This document shows, one piece after another, positions 1 to 16,383 of a stretch of DNA of 64,000 nt. The notes below the pieces were generated by a model. The model was given only the letters and a program-made list of their open reading frames with translations. It had not been told where the DNA came from and did no database searches. Source of the DNA: Sanghuangporus weigelae (taxonomy: Eukaryota; Basidiomycota; Agaricomycetes; Hymenochaetales; Hymenochaetaceae); the NCBI GenBank assembly GCA_033182465.1, contig CP137319.1, positions 124,001-188,000 of the forward strand, given 5' to 3'. Numbering within the stretch: position 1 is the first letter of the stretch; each line of letters opens with the position of its first letter. The position numbers and the translations under genes were made by a program.

Positions 1-58
1 ACATCGCGAAGATCGCGCTGCTTGACGACCAACTCTTTACGACTAACTCTCCCTTCAG

Positions 59-2427
<2,369 letters not shown>

Positions 2428-3438
2428 ACATTCTTTCCCTCCCTCCCTCCTCTTTCCTGACGATCGATCGCATCATTCTTGTGCGCGTAATGGTTTGTGT
2501 GGGCTCCTTTTTTTTTTCCGGCTTGGAAGCAACGCGACGCGACGCGATGCGATTCGGCGTTGCCGTGACTTTATCAGTCCCCGATCCCCAGTTCCCAGTG
2601 CTGTTCTAAGCTGTCTTTTCTTTTTAATCTTGCTTTTTGTGTTCCATCCATCCTCACACTCTTCTCCCCGAATCTTCTTTCTTTCCTAATTCTGTTCTCG
2701 CGGAACAATAACGATAACGATAACGATCTATACCTTTGTATAGCACCCACTTTTTTTTTTCTTTCAACCCACCTTCAGTGCGCATTTTTTTTTAAAAAAA
2801 CAGTTCAGTTCATGGCATGGCATGGCAGGTCAAGTCAAGTCAAGTCAATGTCGGGGTGGGGATTGTTTTGGTATGTATGGGTGCGATGGGGGGGAGAGAC
2901 TTCGTGTAGTGTAGTGTAGTGAAGGCGAGACGTGAATGACGAACGAAAGGAATGGAATATGTTGATCATCCATCCATCCATCCGTCTTCACATCACAATC
3001 TCCCTCTGCTTTACTTTCTAATCGCGAATGTGCGTATGTAGAGTATAAGTATAAGTTGCTTTGTATGATTTCAAGACAACAGTTACACGATTACTTTATG
3101 TCGGATTGTCATTACGGGACCGGACCGTCCTATATTTTGCTATGCTTCCATAACGAATAAAACAGCCAGATCGTGAAAGATGATGAAGAGAAAGAATAAA
3201 TTGCCAGTGCATGTACAGTACATATGTGGAGAATGGTGACACAGATGCCGTTTGATGATGATTGAAATTGGAGCGGGAAGAGATTTATGTAGACGAAAGC
3301 AGGGAATGGATGACAATGTGGAGAAAGAAGAAAGAAGGACTGGGGATGCGCTACCGGTCGGGAAAGAGTAAACATGCGAAAAGGTTAAGACGATACAAAG
3401 AAAATACGTGTACAACACATGCGAGGTACATCGCACAA
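2428..3438. other. Convergent intergenic region with short simple repeats
   Basis: Lies between the 3' ends of the PAK gene and TEL1, so it should hold both 3' UTRs and terminators. It is rich in T runs and small tandem repeats: AACGAT units near 2707-2727, GGCAT/AAGTC units near 2815-2846, GTAGT units near 2905-2920 and CATC units near 2968-2982. Long reading frames here lack homology to anything recognisable. No gene is supported. Confidence 0.6.
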
Positions 3439-6400
3439 TTAGCAGTGCGGACTCCACCCTGCGAACGACTCTCAACTCAGTACTGCACACCATACTAAAA
3501 AAAAAAAAAAGAGGAAACATACCGGCAAACATCAGCGCGAGATTCGCAACATCCGTCGCCTCCGCGATGAGTTCGTTAACCGTATACTCAACGCTCAGAG
3601 ACTTGTCCAGCTTCTTCGCGACGCTACTCAGCGCGCGATCCGCGGACTCGTCCTCCACACCGCTGTTCAGGTCGATGCCTAGGCCTGTGCCGAGACCGAA
3701 CTTGTCGGTATCGTTGTGATTGTTGTTGGAGGCGTTGGTGCCAGCCTGCGCTTTGCGAATCTTCATAGCGCTCATCGTCCTTGATTAAAAGCAGAAAGAA
3801 GTTTAGAGTCGGCATGTGAGAAGGGAGGGGGGGGGGGACAAACGCAAACGCACCAGGAATGCAATGGGTCGTATTTGAAGACTTCCAAGACGGTCTTGAT
3901 GACGCCGGAGCCATCACGAAGAACTCGGAGTGTCTCTTCGGCGCATCGACGGAAGACACCGTCTGTGCCGGACATACCAAAACCATCGACGATGTCGGCA
4001 GTAAGACGGAAGGGAACTCGCTCTGGAATAGGAAGCAGCTTTCCCTGATGGTCGTGGATTAGAAGGATAAATAGTAATAGGTACGAAAACCACATACTTG
4101 CTCAAACGCAATGCCCAGGTCGATGTGAACTACTTCTCCGGTCACTGTGTCTATGAGAATGTTCGACAGGTGCCGGTCACCGAGTCCCAGGATGTGCCCG
4201 ACGATTGAGTTGACTGCAACGCTACGAGAATACTTCAGGCGCATTTCGAACCACGCCTGGGGCTCTTTGCGTTGTTCAGAGAAGAAGTGCCTCATCACAG
4301 GTCGAAAACGTTGGCGGATTTGCGTGAACTCGTCGACAAGCGCTTGCTTAAATGCAGCACCGTCCAATGTCCGCTGTGCTTCGATTCTGCGCTGAGCCAG
4401 TCTACGATGGCATTCTTTAGACGTCAAATCCGTCCTGTTGTACCTGTATAAAACACAATCAGATTTTGATCGTTTCCCTCCAACCAGGAAGTTTACCTTT
4501 CATGGGCCGCTACCAGAAACTGAAGAGGACGCGTGTTTCCGACGAACTCAAGCAGTCCCGCCTGAGATGCCAAAGGGATGACTTTATATGAGCGAATGCT
4601 TAATTCTCGCTTGCGCGTCTGTTGATCACGATTCAGCACCTGATTACAGAGCTCAAAGACTTGCTCCATCACAGCATCTTGTCGGAGATCGTCGTTTCCT
4701 TCTCCCTTGAACTGAATTTCGGAATAGCGTGAGAGGAGGGTATCCCTTCGAAACCGACAAGATTCTCACCAGTTGTTTATACTTAATCCCATCGCTTCCA
4801 ATGCAATAACAAATCTTTGGCAAATTTATGCCTCCTGCGACATCAAAGCTATCCTGATAGCCGTGAATCCACACGCAGTTGTCATAACGCATGGTAGGGT
4901 CCAAAGGGGTATTCGCAGTAGTGACGGGTACGCGCAAGTCCTTTATGCGCAAAATGGACAGATTTCTGGGAATCATCAATTTGTCTGATTTCCTGCTCTT
5001 CCGATCCGTAATGACTGGGTCATTCTTAATCGGATATTTCGCCCATTCCAAGTATGCATTGCAGAGGTGCTTTACAAGTCGCGCTCTGGATGAACTATCT
5101 GGCGCTTCCAACAGTCTTTCGAATATACCGAAAGCTGCCTCGGCACGATCGGCTTGAGACCCATCCAAAACAACACCGCTTGATCGACGTCGACTTGACA
5201 TGGCCTCATCGTGTGAAGACTGGAGAGAGTACACCTGATAGAGACTGTGGAAAGGGTGTTCGCTACACATCCGAAGGAGGAGTGATTGTAATACGTTCTG
5301 ATTTGCGTTCGATGTATCCACAACGGAAAGACGAGCTGAAAGCTGATGAGCAAGGAAAACGAACTTCCTGGAAGGAACCCTGTTGATGGTTCCCTGAACA
5401 ATGGCGACGTCGTCCTTGAAGTTTGCGAACCACAGAGAACATAGTCGAATGACGGCGTCTATATCGAACGAGTCGGATGCCTGTAAACAGAGGGCTAACA
5501 TCTCGACTGCTTGGCGTAAATAATTGTCGCGAGCACCAATAAACTCCTTGAGCTGTGCGGAATCTTGAGCAAAGAGGGCTTCGGCTTTTCGCTGGTGACC
5601 GGTCAGTTCTTGCGCCTGTTTCTTGGTCTGTGCTCTCTGAATCTCTTGTTTTCTCTCCGCGATTTCCTGAGTCTTCCGTTCACGATAGACTTGAAGGCGT
5701 TTTATCTCCTCGGATGAAATCAATGCTTGATACTGTTGTTCGGCAAACAGTGCGCATTTGTAAAACACGTCCGCTCGAACGTCGCCGAGCGACAAGTTCT
5801 CCCTTTTGCCACCTACCAGAAGATCGATCGCGGGCAAGAAGTATTGGGAATGGATGAAAGCGGGCTTCTCCAAGCAAGCCTCTGTAGTCCATTCGCCCTA
5901 AAAGATGGTCAAACTGCATTCGCGTATATCTAAAGTCAAGACAACTTACCAATTTTGCCAAGGTCAATGCATCCTGGACTTTCCTAGTATCATCACCTTG
6001 GGATAAGTCTTGCCTTCGATGCTGGACCTCAGACTTTAAGCAATCAACTGCATATTTCCGCTCATGCTGAAGCCACAGAACATTCGCAAACTCTTGCTGG
6101 ACTTCGAAGCCAGGTGCTTCGTCGAGGTGCAAGGCGTTCATAATAGAGTTCAGAGCAACTTGGGTTTGGTTTGCATATCGTGCAGCTTCGGAGAGCTGTA
6201 GCAAACAATGTCTCTCCGCCTGGAACAGGGCTCGAGTCAAGTCGGACTGCAGATCTCCGATCTGTTCTTTCTGTTCTTTTTGCCGAGCCGAATGGAGCAG
6301 AGAGATACGCGTCGCAACAATTGACTCCAAATCTGAAAAGCTATATTCGCCTTTAGAGAATGCTTTGGATCTGAAGGCAAAAAGACAAATGACTCACTCG

Positions 6401-9400
6401 AAATTTTGCCACAAGGAGCAGAAATCACTCGATACGATATCATCCACAGTAACAGTACTTGAGAAAAGATTGTTTTGGAACGCAGAATCCCTCCACCGTC
6501 TAATCTGAGCGAGGCACATAAGGTTTTGTGTTACTTGACGAATTTCCGCTAGATTCTCGATTCCCAGGCCGCGCAGACGGCGTAATTCATCCGAAAGAGA
6601 TTTCAAGACAATGTCGTCGATAACGTTGGTATCTCTTTCACGGTGAATTGCTCGCAAAGCAACATAAAGCGTCGCACCAGGCACTTCTTTCAGCACGGGG
6701 TCCGGCAAATCCCACGTCTCAGTTCTCCATCCCAACTGATATTCTATGTCTCCTGACCTAGAGGAAGACTGCATCGATTGCATGACAGACATCGCAAGCT
6801 TGTTGAAACCAAATGAATGCAGTGATTCAACTATTCCATTATGACTTCTTGGACCTCCTCCACCCGCTTCGAAGCCAGCTCCGTGAAACTGGAAAGCCTT
6901 GTCCCATTGTTTTTCGTGGTGGAATCGTCGGATGAGGAAATCTTGAAGATCGAGCGTTTTGATTCCATAGAATCCATCCGGCTCGTCGATATGGCTGTAA
7001 ATGTCGAACAATATTTGTTCGGACAGTTTATCGTCCGCTTCTGACGCTTGCCTGTACTCTGCCGCTAACTCAAGGAATAGTAATGCTGTCGTATAAGCTC
7101 CGCATTTGATTGCGCTGCGACTCAACAACATGAAGTCAACGTCCAACCATCGATTGTACGCCAAATCGTCGTCTGTTACACCAGGGTCAAAGTGCCTCAG
7201 GTGCAGGATTAAGTTGATAACGGAGCGGTGGCATCGGTCAGTGATATCGGACTGAGCGAGTAGCCTGGTCAGATATCCAGATAGAACAACGTGTGCGTTC
7301 TCCCCTTGATCGGAAAGAAGAAGAGTATGCACGAGGACCGGAAACATTTGTGCAGCGAAATCAGTGTTGCCACTCAGGATATCCGACAAATGTGCGTAGA
7401 AACGGTCACCCCTGGAAAGCACTTCCGCTAGAAACGTCGTAATAATCGAAATCCACAAGGAGAAGTTCGATGCTGATTCATGAAACCGAGGTTGATTGAT
7501 TTCGGAAAGATCCCGTGAAACATCGTTGTTCTCTTTGACAGGACAAAAATCGAGGTATGAAATGTCTCCACGGTATTCAGCAGGCCAAGTTCCATATTCC
7601 ATGGCGTCCAGAGATTCATTGCCGGCGAGTAGGCGCAATGTACGATAAGCAACCTGTACAGCTTGAGCAGAATGATCCGTCAGGAGATCCAGAAGCGCCT
7701 GGACAATAGGCCGTTTCACCGATACAGCGTTCTTCTGCGTGCCGAGCTTGAGCTGCCTAGTCGCTATACTCCGTCCATACGTCTGGTCAACAGCTTGGTT
7801 ACGAATATGACCAGAGTTAGCGACAAGTAGGGAAGTGAAAGCATCGACCTCTTCAGGTACCAAATCTGCTGTTGGTATGCTATCCTTCAGTCTCCAGAAA
7901 ACCTGCCTTGCGAATTGATCTTTATCATACGATGCCGAACTGGACAGTTCTGAAAGCCGCCGTACGATCTTGAATTTATGGTACGACAGATATGGATCAT
8001 CCAGAATAGTAGACAACTCCTCGAAGCTCAGACTACCTCTTATTGAGAGGAGGCGGTCATTAAGCACTCCTGGCCATGCCGCTAGAGCAACAGCGATGCG
8101 TTTCCGGAGTATCTCGATTTCTGCCAAGGATATGATCTGATTCTCGATCCAAGTTTGCAGCCTTGAACCCAATTTCCTTACGGCATCGTCCTCCGAGAGC
8201 GAAAACTCACGAGCGATGGAGCAAATTCTGATGAGAATCTCGACCACATGTGGCGTGTCACGCTGTGTTTCTCGCAGATGGATGAATGCCCAGTCCAACA
8301 TGCCCTGAGCAATAGTCGCAAGATCTGGCTGGGCAAGTAGCATGATTGATCCGTTCATCAAGACGCGTAATAAGGTCGCATTCTTGAAATGGGAATATGC
8401 AAGGGAAATCCACATGCATAAGGAGATGAGCAAACGAAGTTGCTCGTTGATGAGTGGGCATTCCGCGATGGTCGCAAAGAAATATTGCATGACATGGTAC
8501 GTTGAGGCGGCCGAGTTTGCCGTTTCGACCTGATCACAAAGCCAATTCAGACCAGCCAGAACGACACTCGCGCTGAGCGACGGCACGTTCGGGACGTGCA
8601 TCTCGAATTCTCCGTGACCTCGGAATTGCATTAGAGCGCGGAAGGCGCGTACGCAGCGTTCTGGCTTGCGGAAGTTTTCGAAAGTCTTTACAATTGACCC
8701 TTCTCTATGACAATCTAGATCTCCGTTTGTCCGCAGAATTGAACAGACGATGCCATCCACATTTTGCGCAATCTGTTGTCGCAAATAGGCTGCTGAACCC
8801 AAGCTGGCAAATTTCGCTTCGAGTCTGTCGAACAGGCCAGAGACGTCGATATTGACGGAGCTAATCCCAGCATCTGGCCGGTCTATGCTAGGATTCTGGT
8901 TGTCATCTATCCAAAAAACGATTTGGTACCCGACTATGTCCGCGAAACACCGAAGGAGGCCATCAATTGGTGCTCTATTGATTAAGAGGCAATGCCGTGC
9001 AAAGGGTCCATGCCCATGCACAACATCATCCTCATCCTGTGGACTAGCCAACAGGTTCGTCGGAGAAAATGCCGCGAACGTCGCTTCCGCACGTTCCTTC
9101 CGATCCCGATAGCCCAACAAATGAGGTGGAAGAATGAAGAAGTCCTTGTCCGACATGCGAATTGAGTAAGCTATCTGCGAAGCATATGACTCGAAAAGAT
9201 CGGAGAATTGAACCAGGCCCATCTTATTCGCCGCAGCCCTGAGAACGCTTTCGATATGCTTGATGTAAAGCGAAGTGTGTAGACAGGTCTCGAGTAGATG
9301 CCAGTAGGCACCACGTCGGACGGCGGAGCTCGCGATCAATATGTTTCCCAGACAGACGAATCTCGTTAGCAAGTGTTCATAACTAGACTAGATGTCAGCA

Positions 9401-12400
9401 TTACGCGTACCCCATGAGAAACAGGACGCACTTGTCAAGCTTGATACAAAGCTGTTCACGAATGGTCGTGTAAACTTCCATAGGATCCTTTGATCGGATG
9501 TAAGCCGTCGAGAAAAGGCGAGCACAGGACAGTGCGACCGTAAAGCGCACTCGTATATCCTCATCTCTTGTCATGGATGGAAGGAGCTTATCGGGAAGCA
9601 GTTGATCATTCAAGGCGACTTCAGGATCCGATAGGTGTGATACAAAATTCTGCAAATGGTCCAATTCAAGATAATGGTTCCAAAAGCGGGCGAGCATGTC
9701 TCGCGTCTGCCATGAACATAGACTATCTTCTCTGAGGCTTTCAGCTAACCAACTGATAACGGCCTGGACTTTTGTGGAGATCTCTTCAGGAAATGAACTT
9801 TGAAGCCAGCTGGACGCGGTAGCATCCAATAGTCGAATCACGACGATATGGAAGCTGTCTGAGCATTTGTAATTGTACGACTGCAGAGGTTCCTCGATGT
9901 ATGTCAGGAGAGCGTCGACGTTAGATGGTGATAGACGAATATTGCCATTCCGGACATGCAAGAGAAAAGGCTCGAGTATTATCCCGAACTTCTCGACGTC
10001 CGTACAACTGCAGATTAGTTCGACCAAGGATCTATCTTTTACTACCTGACCGTCCGACCTCAACACCGGGGCCAACGCCAGACTATCGATACATATCTCG
10101 ACAATCCTTTTCATGCCATTGAAGTCATCTTTATTTCGGCCGCCGTCGACCAGCGGAGTATTTGCCGTGCGAATAGGACCGAAGCCATCTCTATCGTCAT
10201 CGACGACAGGAGTCAGGTGCCGATCAGATGCTCTGCTCTCCTCCGAAACGAACGTTCTGAGAATTTGCCTCATGCTTCTCAAGACTGAGGAAAGGGCATC
10301 CTGGACCTGTATGCCAAATTAAAATAAGCGTCTGATTCTCAGGATGACTTGGCATACTTACGTCTGAGCTGCGCCAGATGACGGACTGCAAGTGCCTCAC
10401 TGGCGGCGGTTTTGCTGGGCACCATGATCGATCCCCGCTATTGGTTACAGTGCGCCTGACACCTGTATATCTCCCGGGAGAAATGAAGGCTTCCCAACCA
10501 CTACTGGAACTCACTGCAAGATATTCTTGAGATAAAGGTGAGAAGCTCGAGAGAAGAGTAAATAGTTCTTCTAATGACCAGCCGAGATCAACGAGATGAG
10601 GTGCCAATAGGCCGATCAGCTTGCATGCTGCTAGGAGCGAACGTCGGTTGTTTGCAATCCCATTCAGGACCAGAGATGACTCGAAACATACGGCAAGAAC
10701 AGCAAAGTCCAGTGTACGTCGAACATTCTCGGCTGGAGGGCGAAGCGTTGCGTCGGAGCTTTCCTCCAATACTGGAATGATTGATTCAAGCATCTTAAGG
10801 AAGAAAGCAGATGCCTTTCGAATTCTGGCATCTGGCTGAGATAGATCACCTTTGTTCTCCGTAGAGCCTATTTTTGATGATTGAGACGGAAGCAATCGCG
10901 ACGTAGTCCGGTCATCGGGGAAGCGAGCATTGAGTAGAAATTCCTGAATGACTGCGGTGTCCATTTGTGACTGCATCATGTCTACAATGGCATGCTGCGG
11001 AAGAGGGATAGGGCAGAAAAGCTGGCTCGCTCGAGATATACCGCATGCACTTTCGAGCAAGTTGAGAGTATCCTGGACTGTGTGCTGTTCGAGGCGCAAA
11101 TTATTGACACCCGATGCCGATCTCGAGATACCACTCGAAACGTTCCAGTTCTCAATGAGCCAGCTGAGAACCTTGTCGTCGAGGTGCATTCGGTGCAATC
11201 GCGTGTCCTGGCTGGCGATTCTGATGCATCGTCCTAAAAAAGCGCAGACAGAGTCGTGAGGTGCAGCTGGACCTTGGACGTTGATGTCCTGGGCCATCGT
11301 CTCAATTTCGGCCAGTACTCGTGTCATTGGCAGCTTCGCGCACGCCAGGAGGACATGAGCAGTATGGCATGCCAAACGACATATGATAGGTGCACTTGTT
11401 CGTCGCATCGAATGGCTCCAGACAGCATCCCAACGACTAGCGATGGAATCTTCCGGCAGGCAACGGCTTGATGTGTCGGCATAAGCGATTGCTGCAAGAC
11501 AACAAAAAGTCCACGACTGTACGCTCGGTTCATCAGATGTAATCATATGCAGGAGACAATCTATTATCTCGAGCCGAATCTCCGGATACAACATCGGCCA
11601 GTGTCGTTCAGCAACGAAAGCAAGGCTCTGAAGAGCATAGACCTGCCCTCGAACTGACTTTGGTTTCTGAATTGCTTGAAGCAACAGCTTTATCGGGTTC
11701 TCGAGACGGGTTCGATTGTTCTCCGTCGCAGAGTGGGCAGATTCTGTCAACATATAAAGCTAAGCGAGCGTAAGCACATATGTATACATGAGAAATAGTG
11801 ACAATTCACGTACTTCTTTGATTACATCCACCGTCAGTTCCAGGATCACCCAGGAGGCTGCCTGACCCGCGCTGAAATTGAATCCATGCCTGAACGTATG
11901 AGCGACAAAAGGTTCATGAATGCCATGCGTGATCTCCATCCTAAGAGAGTCAAGATCGAGTTCATCAAATCCCCAGCGCGACGCATGGTCCGCTTGAAGG
12001 TGCTTCAGCAATCTGCTAAACCCCTCGGCCCTGTCAAATCGGTGATGATCTGCGTGTGCAACGTATGGGAAGAGAGTTTTCAGCACCATGAGAACGGCTT
12101 CCTTCATCGGACGACCCTTCGAGGACCAAAGCTGGAGGAGATTATCCCACATAGCCGTACCGAACTTGATCACCTCATCTCGCGCGTTTAATGCAACAGC
12201 GTCAAGCGTTGCTTGCACTGCACTGATTGCATCCAAGTGAGCAGAAGTCTCGACGGGATAGAACGTGAAAAACCGGGCAAGTCGGTTGAGGACCGCGCTC
12301 ACAAGGTATTTACGATCCGGTGCTAGCAATCTACATCGTGGAGATCGTAACAGAGTTGCGATCAAGGCAACAAATTCAATCTGCTCGGGCGATGCCGTTC

Positions 12401-13064
12401 GCGGAGCAGAAGGTCGGCTCGATCTACCAGCAGCTTGCGAAGCGATCTTTCTACGCTTTCGAGCAGGCGTTCCATCGTCTTCAGACAACGCTAAGCTGAC
12501 TTCGGCTTCGGACGTGATTTCCGGTTCGTCTTCCATTGTCGTATCCAGGTCTTCCTCGAGTACCACAGCAAAAGCGAAAGACAGCACAGGGAGCCATTTT
12601 TTAAAATCTGTCATCAAGTTGTCTCGATGGGAAGGGTGAGAAAAGACGACGCGTAGCGCCTTTACATAGTCAAGGGCCACTGGTGCAACGAGATGCCCGC
12701 CGTTTCTCATTGCCTGTAACAAATGTTTCACAAGCGGCCTTGCGACTTTGCTTGGCCATTTGGTTACGCTTCTCTCCGTCAGCCATCGCACTATCGCAGC
12801 TGCATCCTTCAATCTCCTCTCCGCTGCCGCAGTAGAACCGGTACCCTTCTTAAGTGTCGCTCTGAGCTCGGTCACGACGTTTGTGAACAAAGCTTGAAAG
12901 ACGACAAGCCATTCATTACCTTTCCCTTTTCCTTTCGAATCAAAATTGTCAACAGCAGAATCACGACTGAAAGTCTCGCGTAACGATATCAGTCCTTGTT
13001 GCCGCAGAGTCGCTTTGTCTGACTTGATGTTCTCCAAAACCGTCCTTAATGTCGGAGTGTTCAT
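3439..13064 (-). CDS. TEL1: Tel1/ATM checkpoint kinase (PIKK)
   Basis: ATM-family kinase that is recruited to DNA double-strand breaks through the MRN complex, phosphorylates checkpoint targets and maintains telomeres. Exons (minus): 13064-11814, 11759-10362, 10306-9432, 9382-6398, 6340-5950, 5897-4770, 4711-4497, 4443-4098, 4044-3854, 3779-3523, 3458-3439; total 9057 nt, 3018 aa, the usual Tel1 size. The N-terminus has a TAN-like helix ([20 protein letters not shown]), then a long helical-repeat and FAT region. The PIKK catalytic core shows [17 protein letters not shown], catalytic loop [12 protein letters not shown] and [10 protein letters not shown]. The FATC ends [19 protein letters not shown] plus WSPHC. 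The last exon encodes only six codons; without it the FATC loses its conserved Trp. Intron 6397-6341 uses the acceptor that keeps frame (LWQNFDFSDLESI). Divergent from RPS4. Confidence 0.97.
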
Positions 13065-13899
13065 GAAGAGAGCGCGTCTCTGGTGAAAGAAAAGAATTAC
13101 TCAGTAAATTGAGGGTCGAAAATCGCCATCCAGTGCGAGAAAACGCGCTTGTATGCGTTGTTGCAGTGGGAAAGATGAAAGAAAGCTCATACGAGTCATA
13201 ATCAAACGAAACGACGTTAGCATGATGAGAACAGACTTCCAAATCCGGCTTCGTTAATATCCTCGAAGAAGATCTGCGAGTTGCGAGTTAGAACGGATTC
13301 AACGGAACCAACTGTCATGCAAATGGAACTTGGCCTTGGAAGTAGAGTCTGCGTTTCGAAGCATAGCATGTAGTACTCATGAAAAAAACGTCTCGAGGAT
13401 ATATTCATCAAATGACAATACAACGTAACAAAACTGATATGAAAATGTACGGTGAAAAGGAAACCATACTGGAATCGTAGGATAAATGGGATCCAGCACT
13501 TCTCAATCACCTTCCGCCAGCACATCATTGACTCGTTGCACTGACGGACGGGTAGTTATAGGCCACCACCAGAACCGAGATCAGAGTAGTGCATTAATTG
13601 TTTGTCTGCTCGGGCAGAGATGGGCCAGGAAAAATGCTGATGAAAATGGAAAAAAAGATCGACAGATGCATAACTGATAATCTTATTGAAGTACATAGAC
13701 TATTGGGACAATGTGGTTGTAAGTACCATTGGACGTTGAAGAGACGAACGAATTTGAGTTTCGCTAAAATATTGTATTCTCACGGTCAGAAAAAGTAATG
13801 CATTCCCATCCGCCAGATGTGTGCTCGCAGGTTGTGTCCGCGATTCTGAACGTTGCACAGTCGTCCACCAAAAGCTCTTCCTCATCAAACTAGCCCATC
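13065..13899. promoter_or_regulatory. Shared divergent promoter region of TEL1 and RPS4
   Basis: Space of 835 bp between the TEL1 start (minus) and the RPS4 start (plus). It must contain both core promoters and 5' UTRs. No clear TATA box or conserved gene was seen, and the short reading frames inside look random. A 5'-UTR intron of either gene could lie here but cannot be proven from sequence alone. Confidence 0.5.
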
Positions 13900-15029
13900 A
13901 TGGTCAGTGTTTGCGCTCGTCTGCCTTTGTGCTTGCCCTTTGTGCTGTTCTCGGTGAAGAAGTTCGAAGAAATTGTCGTTGGATGGGATGGATGGTGTTG
14001 TACTAGGATGGATGGCATTCGGCATGTAGTCGGTGGTTGTATTTGAGGACGGCACAACGGGCTATTATACGGGCATGTTCAATACAAAGATGACGTTTAT
14101 GCTAACGATGTCTGTGTTGCGTAGGCGCGAGGACCGAAAAAGCACTTGAAGCGCCTTAACGCGCCCTCGGCATGGATGCTGGACAAGCTCAGCGGTACTT
14201 ACGTGCGTGAATCTCTCTTATCCCCCGGCCCCGGACTAAAGTCTTATCGTCTCTTTTCTAGGCTCCTCGTCCATCTGCCGGTCCGCACAAGCTGCGCGAA
14301 TCTCTCCCTCTTACCATCCTCCTCCGCAACCGCCTCAAATACGCGCTCACGGGCCGTGAAGTGACCGCTATCGTTATGCAACGTATTATTCGCGTGGACA
14401 ACAAAGTTCGCACTGATGAGACATACCCAACTGGTTTCATGGATGTCGTCAGCATTGAGAGGTCTGGCGAGCATTTCCGTCTGCTGTACGATGTCAAGGG
14501 CCGTTTCGCTATCCACCGTATCACTCCCGAGGAAGCGACTTATAAGCTCTTGAAAGTCAGGAAGCAGGCTGTTGGTGCGAAAGGTGTTCCTTACATTGTT
14601 ACTCACGACGGTCGGACGATTCGCTACCCCGATCCGCTCATCAAGGTCAACGACACTGTCAAGTTCGACCTCGAGCAGGGCAAGATCACAGACTTCGTCA
14701 AGTTCGATACTGGAAACATCGTGATGGTCACTGGTGGTCGTAACATGGGTCGCTGTGGTGTGATTACGCATCGTGAAAAGAACGATGGTTCGTACGACAT
14801 GGTACACGTCCGTGATGCGCTTGATCGTACTTTCGTTACTCGGTGCGTTACGAGTTTCCCGTACTATTGACTTCGTTGTCTAACAAGACCATTTAGTCTG
14901 AGCAACATCTTCGTCATCGGTGAGGGCATTAAGCCTTGGATTTCCCTTCCGAAGGGCAAGGGTACCAAGCTTACGATTTCCGAGGAGCGCGATCTGAGGA
15001 GGCGGCAGCGTGCGGACAGAGAAGCGTAG
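13900..15029 (+). CDS. RPS4: 40S ribosomal protein S4 (eS4)
   Basis: Structural protein of the small ribosomal subunit. Exons 13900-13902 (the ATG alone), 14125-14202, 14262-14842 and 14897-15029 give 264 aa, the expected eS4 length. The start reads [20 protein letters not shown], followed by the S4-like region, the eS4 core ([15 protein letters not shown]) and a KOW-like stretch ([17 protein letters not shown]), ending [10 protein letters not shown]. The first intron (222 nt) begins directly after the start codon and is about four times longer than the others, a layout common in fungal ribosomal protein genes and often linked to strong expression. No snoRNA with convincing C/D boxes was found inside it. 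Identification is certain. Confidence 0.98.
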
Positions 15030-16383
15030 TAGATGGTTTCTCGCGCACGCTATGGTTTTCACAGTTGCTACTCTTTGTAGGCCATGCATGTATGTTTCCT
15101 TCATCTGCAAATAAAAATGCATATGCTGGCTATACATCTAGTCTGACAGAGGTCTGCATCAATATCGGTCTTTCATTCTTCCATTTGAGCAGGCACTTAA
15201 AGTTTAGGAACACGACAGAAAATCAAACCCCACAACGTTTTAAGTTAAATCAACAGTTGTTACGGTCTTCTCCAGATCTTGCTAATTCGAAGCCACTACT
15301 TGCCATCTGCAATTTATCTGTCTTTCACTCTGCCTGCCAGGGTATAGGCCAATAAAGTAATGCAAGAATAAGCAAAAGAAAGGAACCTTTATAGCCGACC
15401 GATGAACGTACCATCAATCTTCTCGATGCCCTCGATTCGGTATTCGATCCGGAAGAGAAGGTGAAGAAATGCAATATAGGTGACCCCTCCTGTTTTCTTT
15501 CAGAGGCGATGCCGCGAAAGCTGCCATCAATACAGCTATGGAATTACTGTAATCTGCAAAGAATCAGGTGTCGTTCATGGAATGACAGTCATCCTGTGAG
15601 GTATACGATGATTTTGTGGAGTGTCTCGATATCAAATGCCTCATAACTCTAAACATTTGAAGGCGTATGTCCACTCGATCTGGGTGGAGCACACTTTGAT
15701 GACTATCGGCTTATGGAGAACAAGTTTCGAGTGTACCAGAAAGTGAAGATCGCTTTCCTGAGGCCATCAATGATCATTTCCATGAAAAATGGCCCGGACT
15801 CCTCTGGTAACTCCTCGTCTGCCTCGACATCATTCATAGGCCGAGGACGGAGGCAGATCAGTAACCATGAATTAAAATATAAAGGTCCATCCGTCTCAAT
15901 AGATCCAGTTTTAATACCATGCAACCTCATCTGAGAAAAATAATAGGATAGTATTAATTATTATGTGCTAAAATATTATAACATGATGAAAGATATAGAA
16001 GAGAGATTGATGTAAAGAAATAGAGACCCAGACGGAATGTATGTACGGAGAGGAGTATTTATAGGAGTAGAGCCCAAAGTAAACAGATAAGGAAAGAGAG
16101 AGAAAGAGACACAGAAAGAAAGAGAAAGAGACTCGGAGATAGAGACACGGAAACACACGGACTCGCAGACACATAGAGAAAGACGGAGAGAAAGATGGAC
16201 ACAGATAAGGACACACAGATACAGAGAAAGGAAAAGGGAGAGGTAGAGCCGAGGGTATATGGGCATCGAATTGACACATGGGTGGAAGATACGTGGAGCC
16301 GTCCTGATACCAGATCTCTGACTATTTGTCAGCCTTTCGTTAGCTTAATTTCATGAGAAAAGAACGTACCTCTTCGATCGGAG
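15030..16383. other. Intergenic region; possible gene remnant and a purine/pyrimidine-skewed tract
   Basis: Holds the RPS4 3' UTR and the 3' flank of membrane protein A. At 15703-15930 (minus) there is a 75-codon open frame with protein-like composition but no recognisable family and no convincing partner exons, so it may be a gene remnant. From about 16080 to 16260 the plus strand is nearly all A/G (GAGA, GACACAGA-type words), a C/T-rich strand in the direction of gene A's transcription. Three long overlapping minus-strand frames there are low-complexity artefacts. Confidence 0.5.

Noticed and set aside
3140-3775. 211-codon minus-strand frame extending past the TEL1 FATC
   Set aside because: It reads through an intron; splicing restores the canonical FATC ending instead.
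13630-13685. C/D-box snoRNA candidate (TGATGA ... CTGA)
   Set aside because: The boxes are only about 35 bases apart with no terminal stem; too short for a C/D snoRNA.
15968-16279. Three overlapping minus-strand frames of 72-103 codons
   Set aside because: They arise from C/T-rich low-complexity DNA (Ser/Leu/Val/Cys-only products) and have no splice partners or domains.
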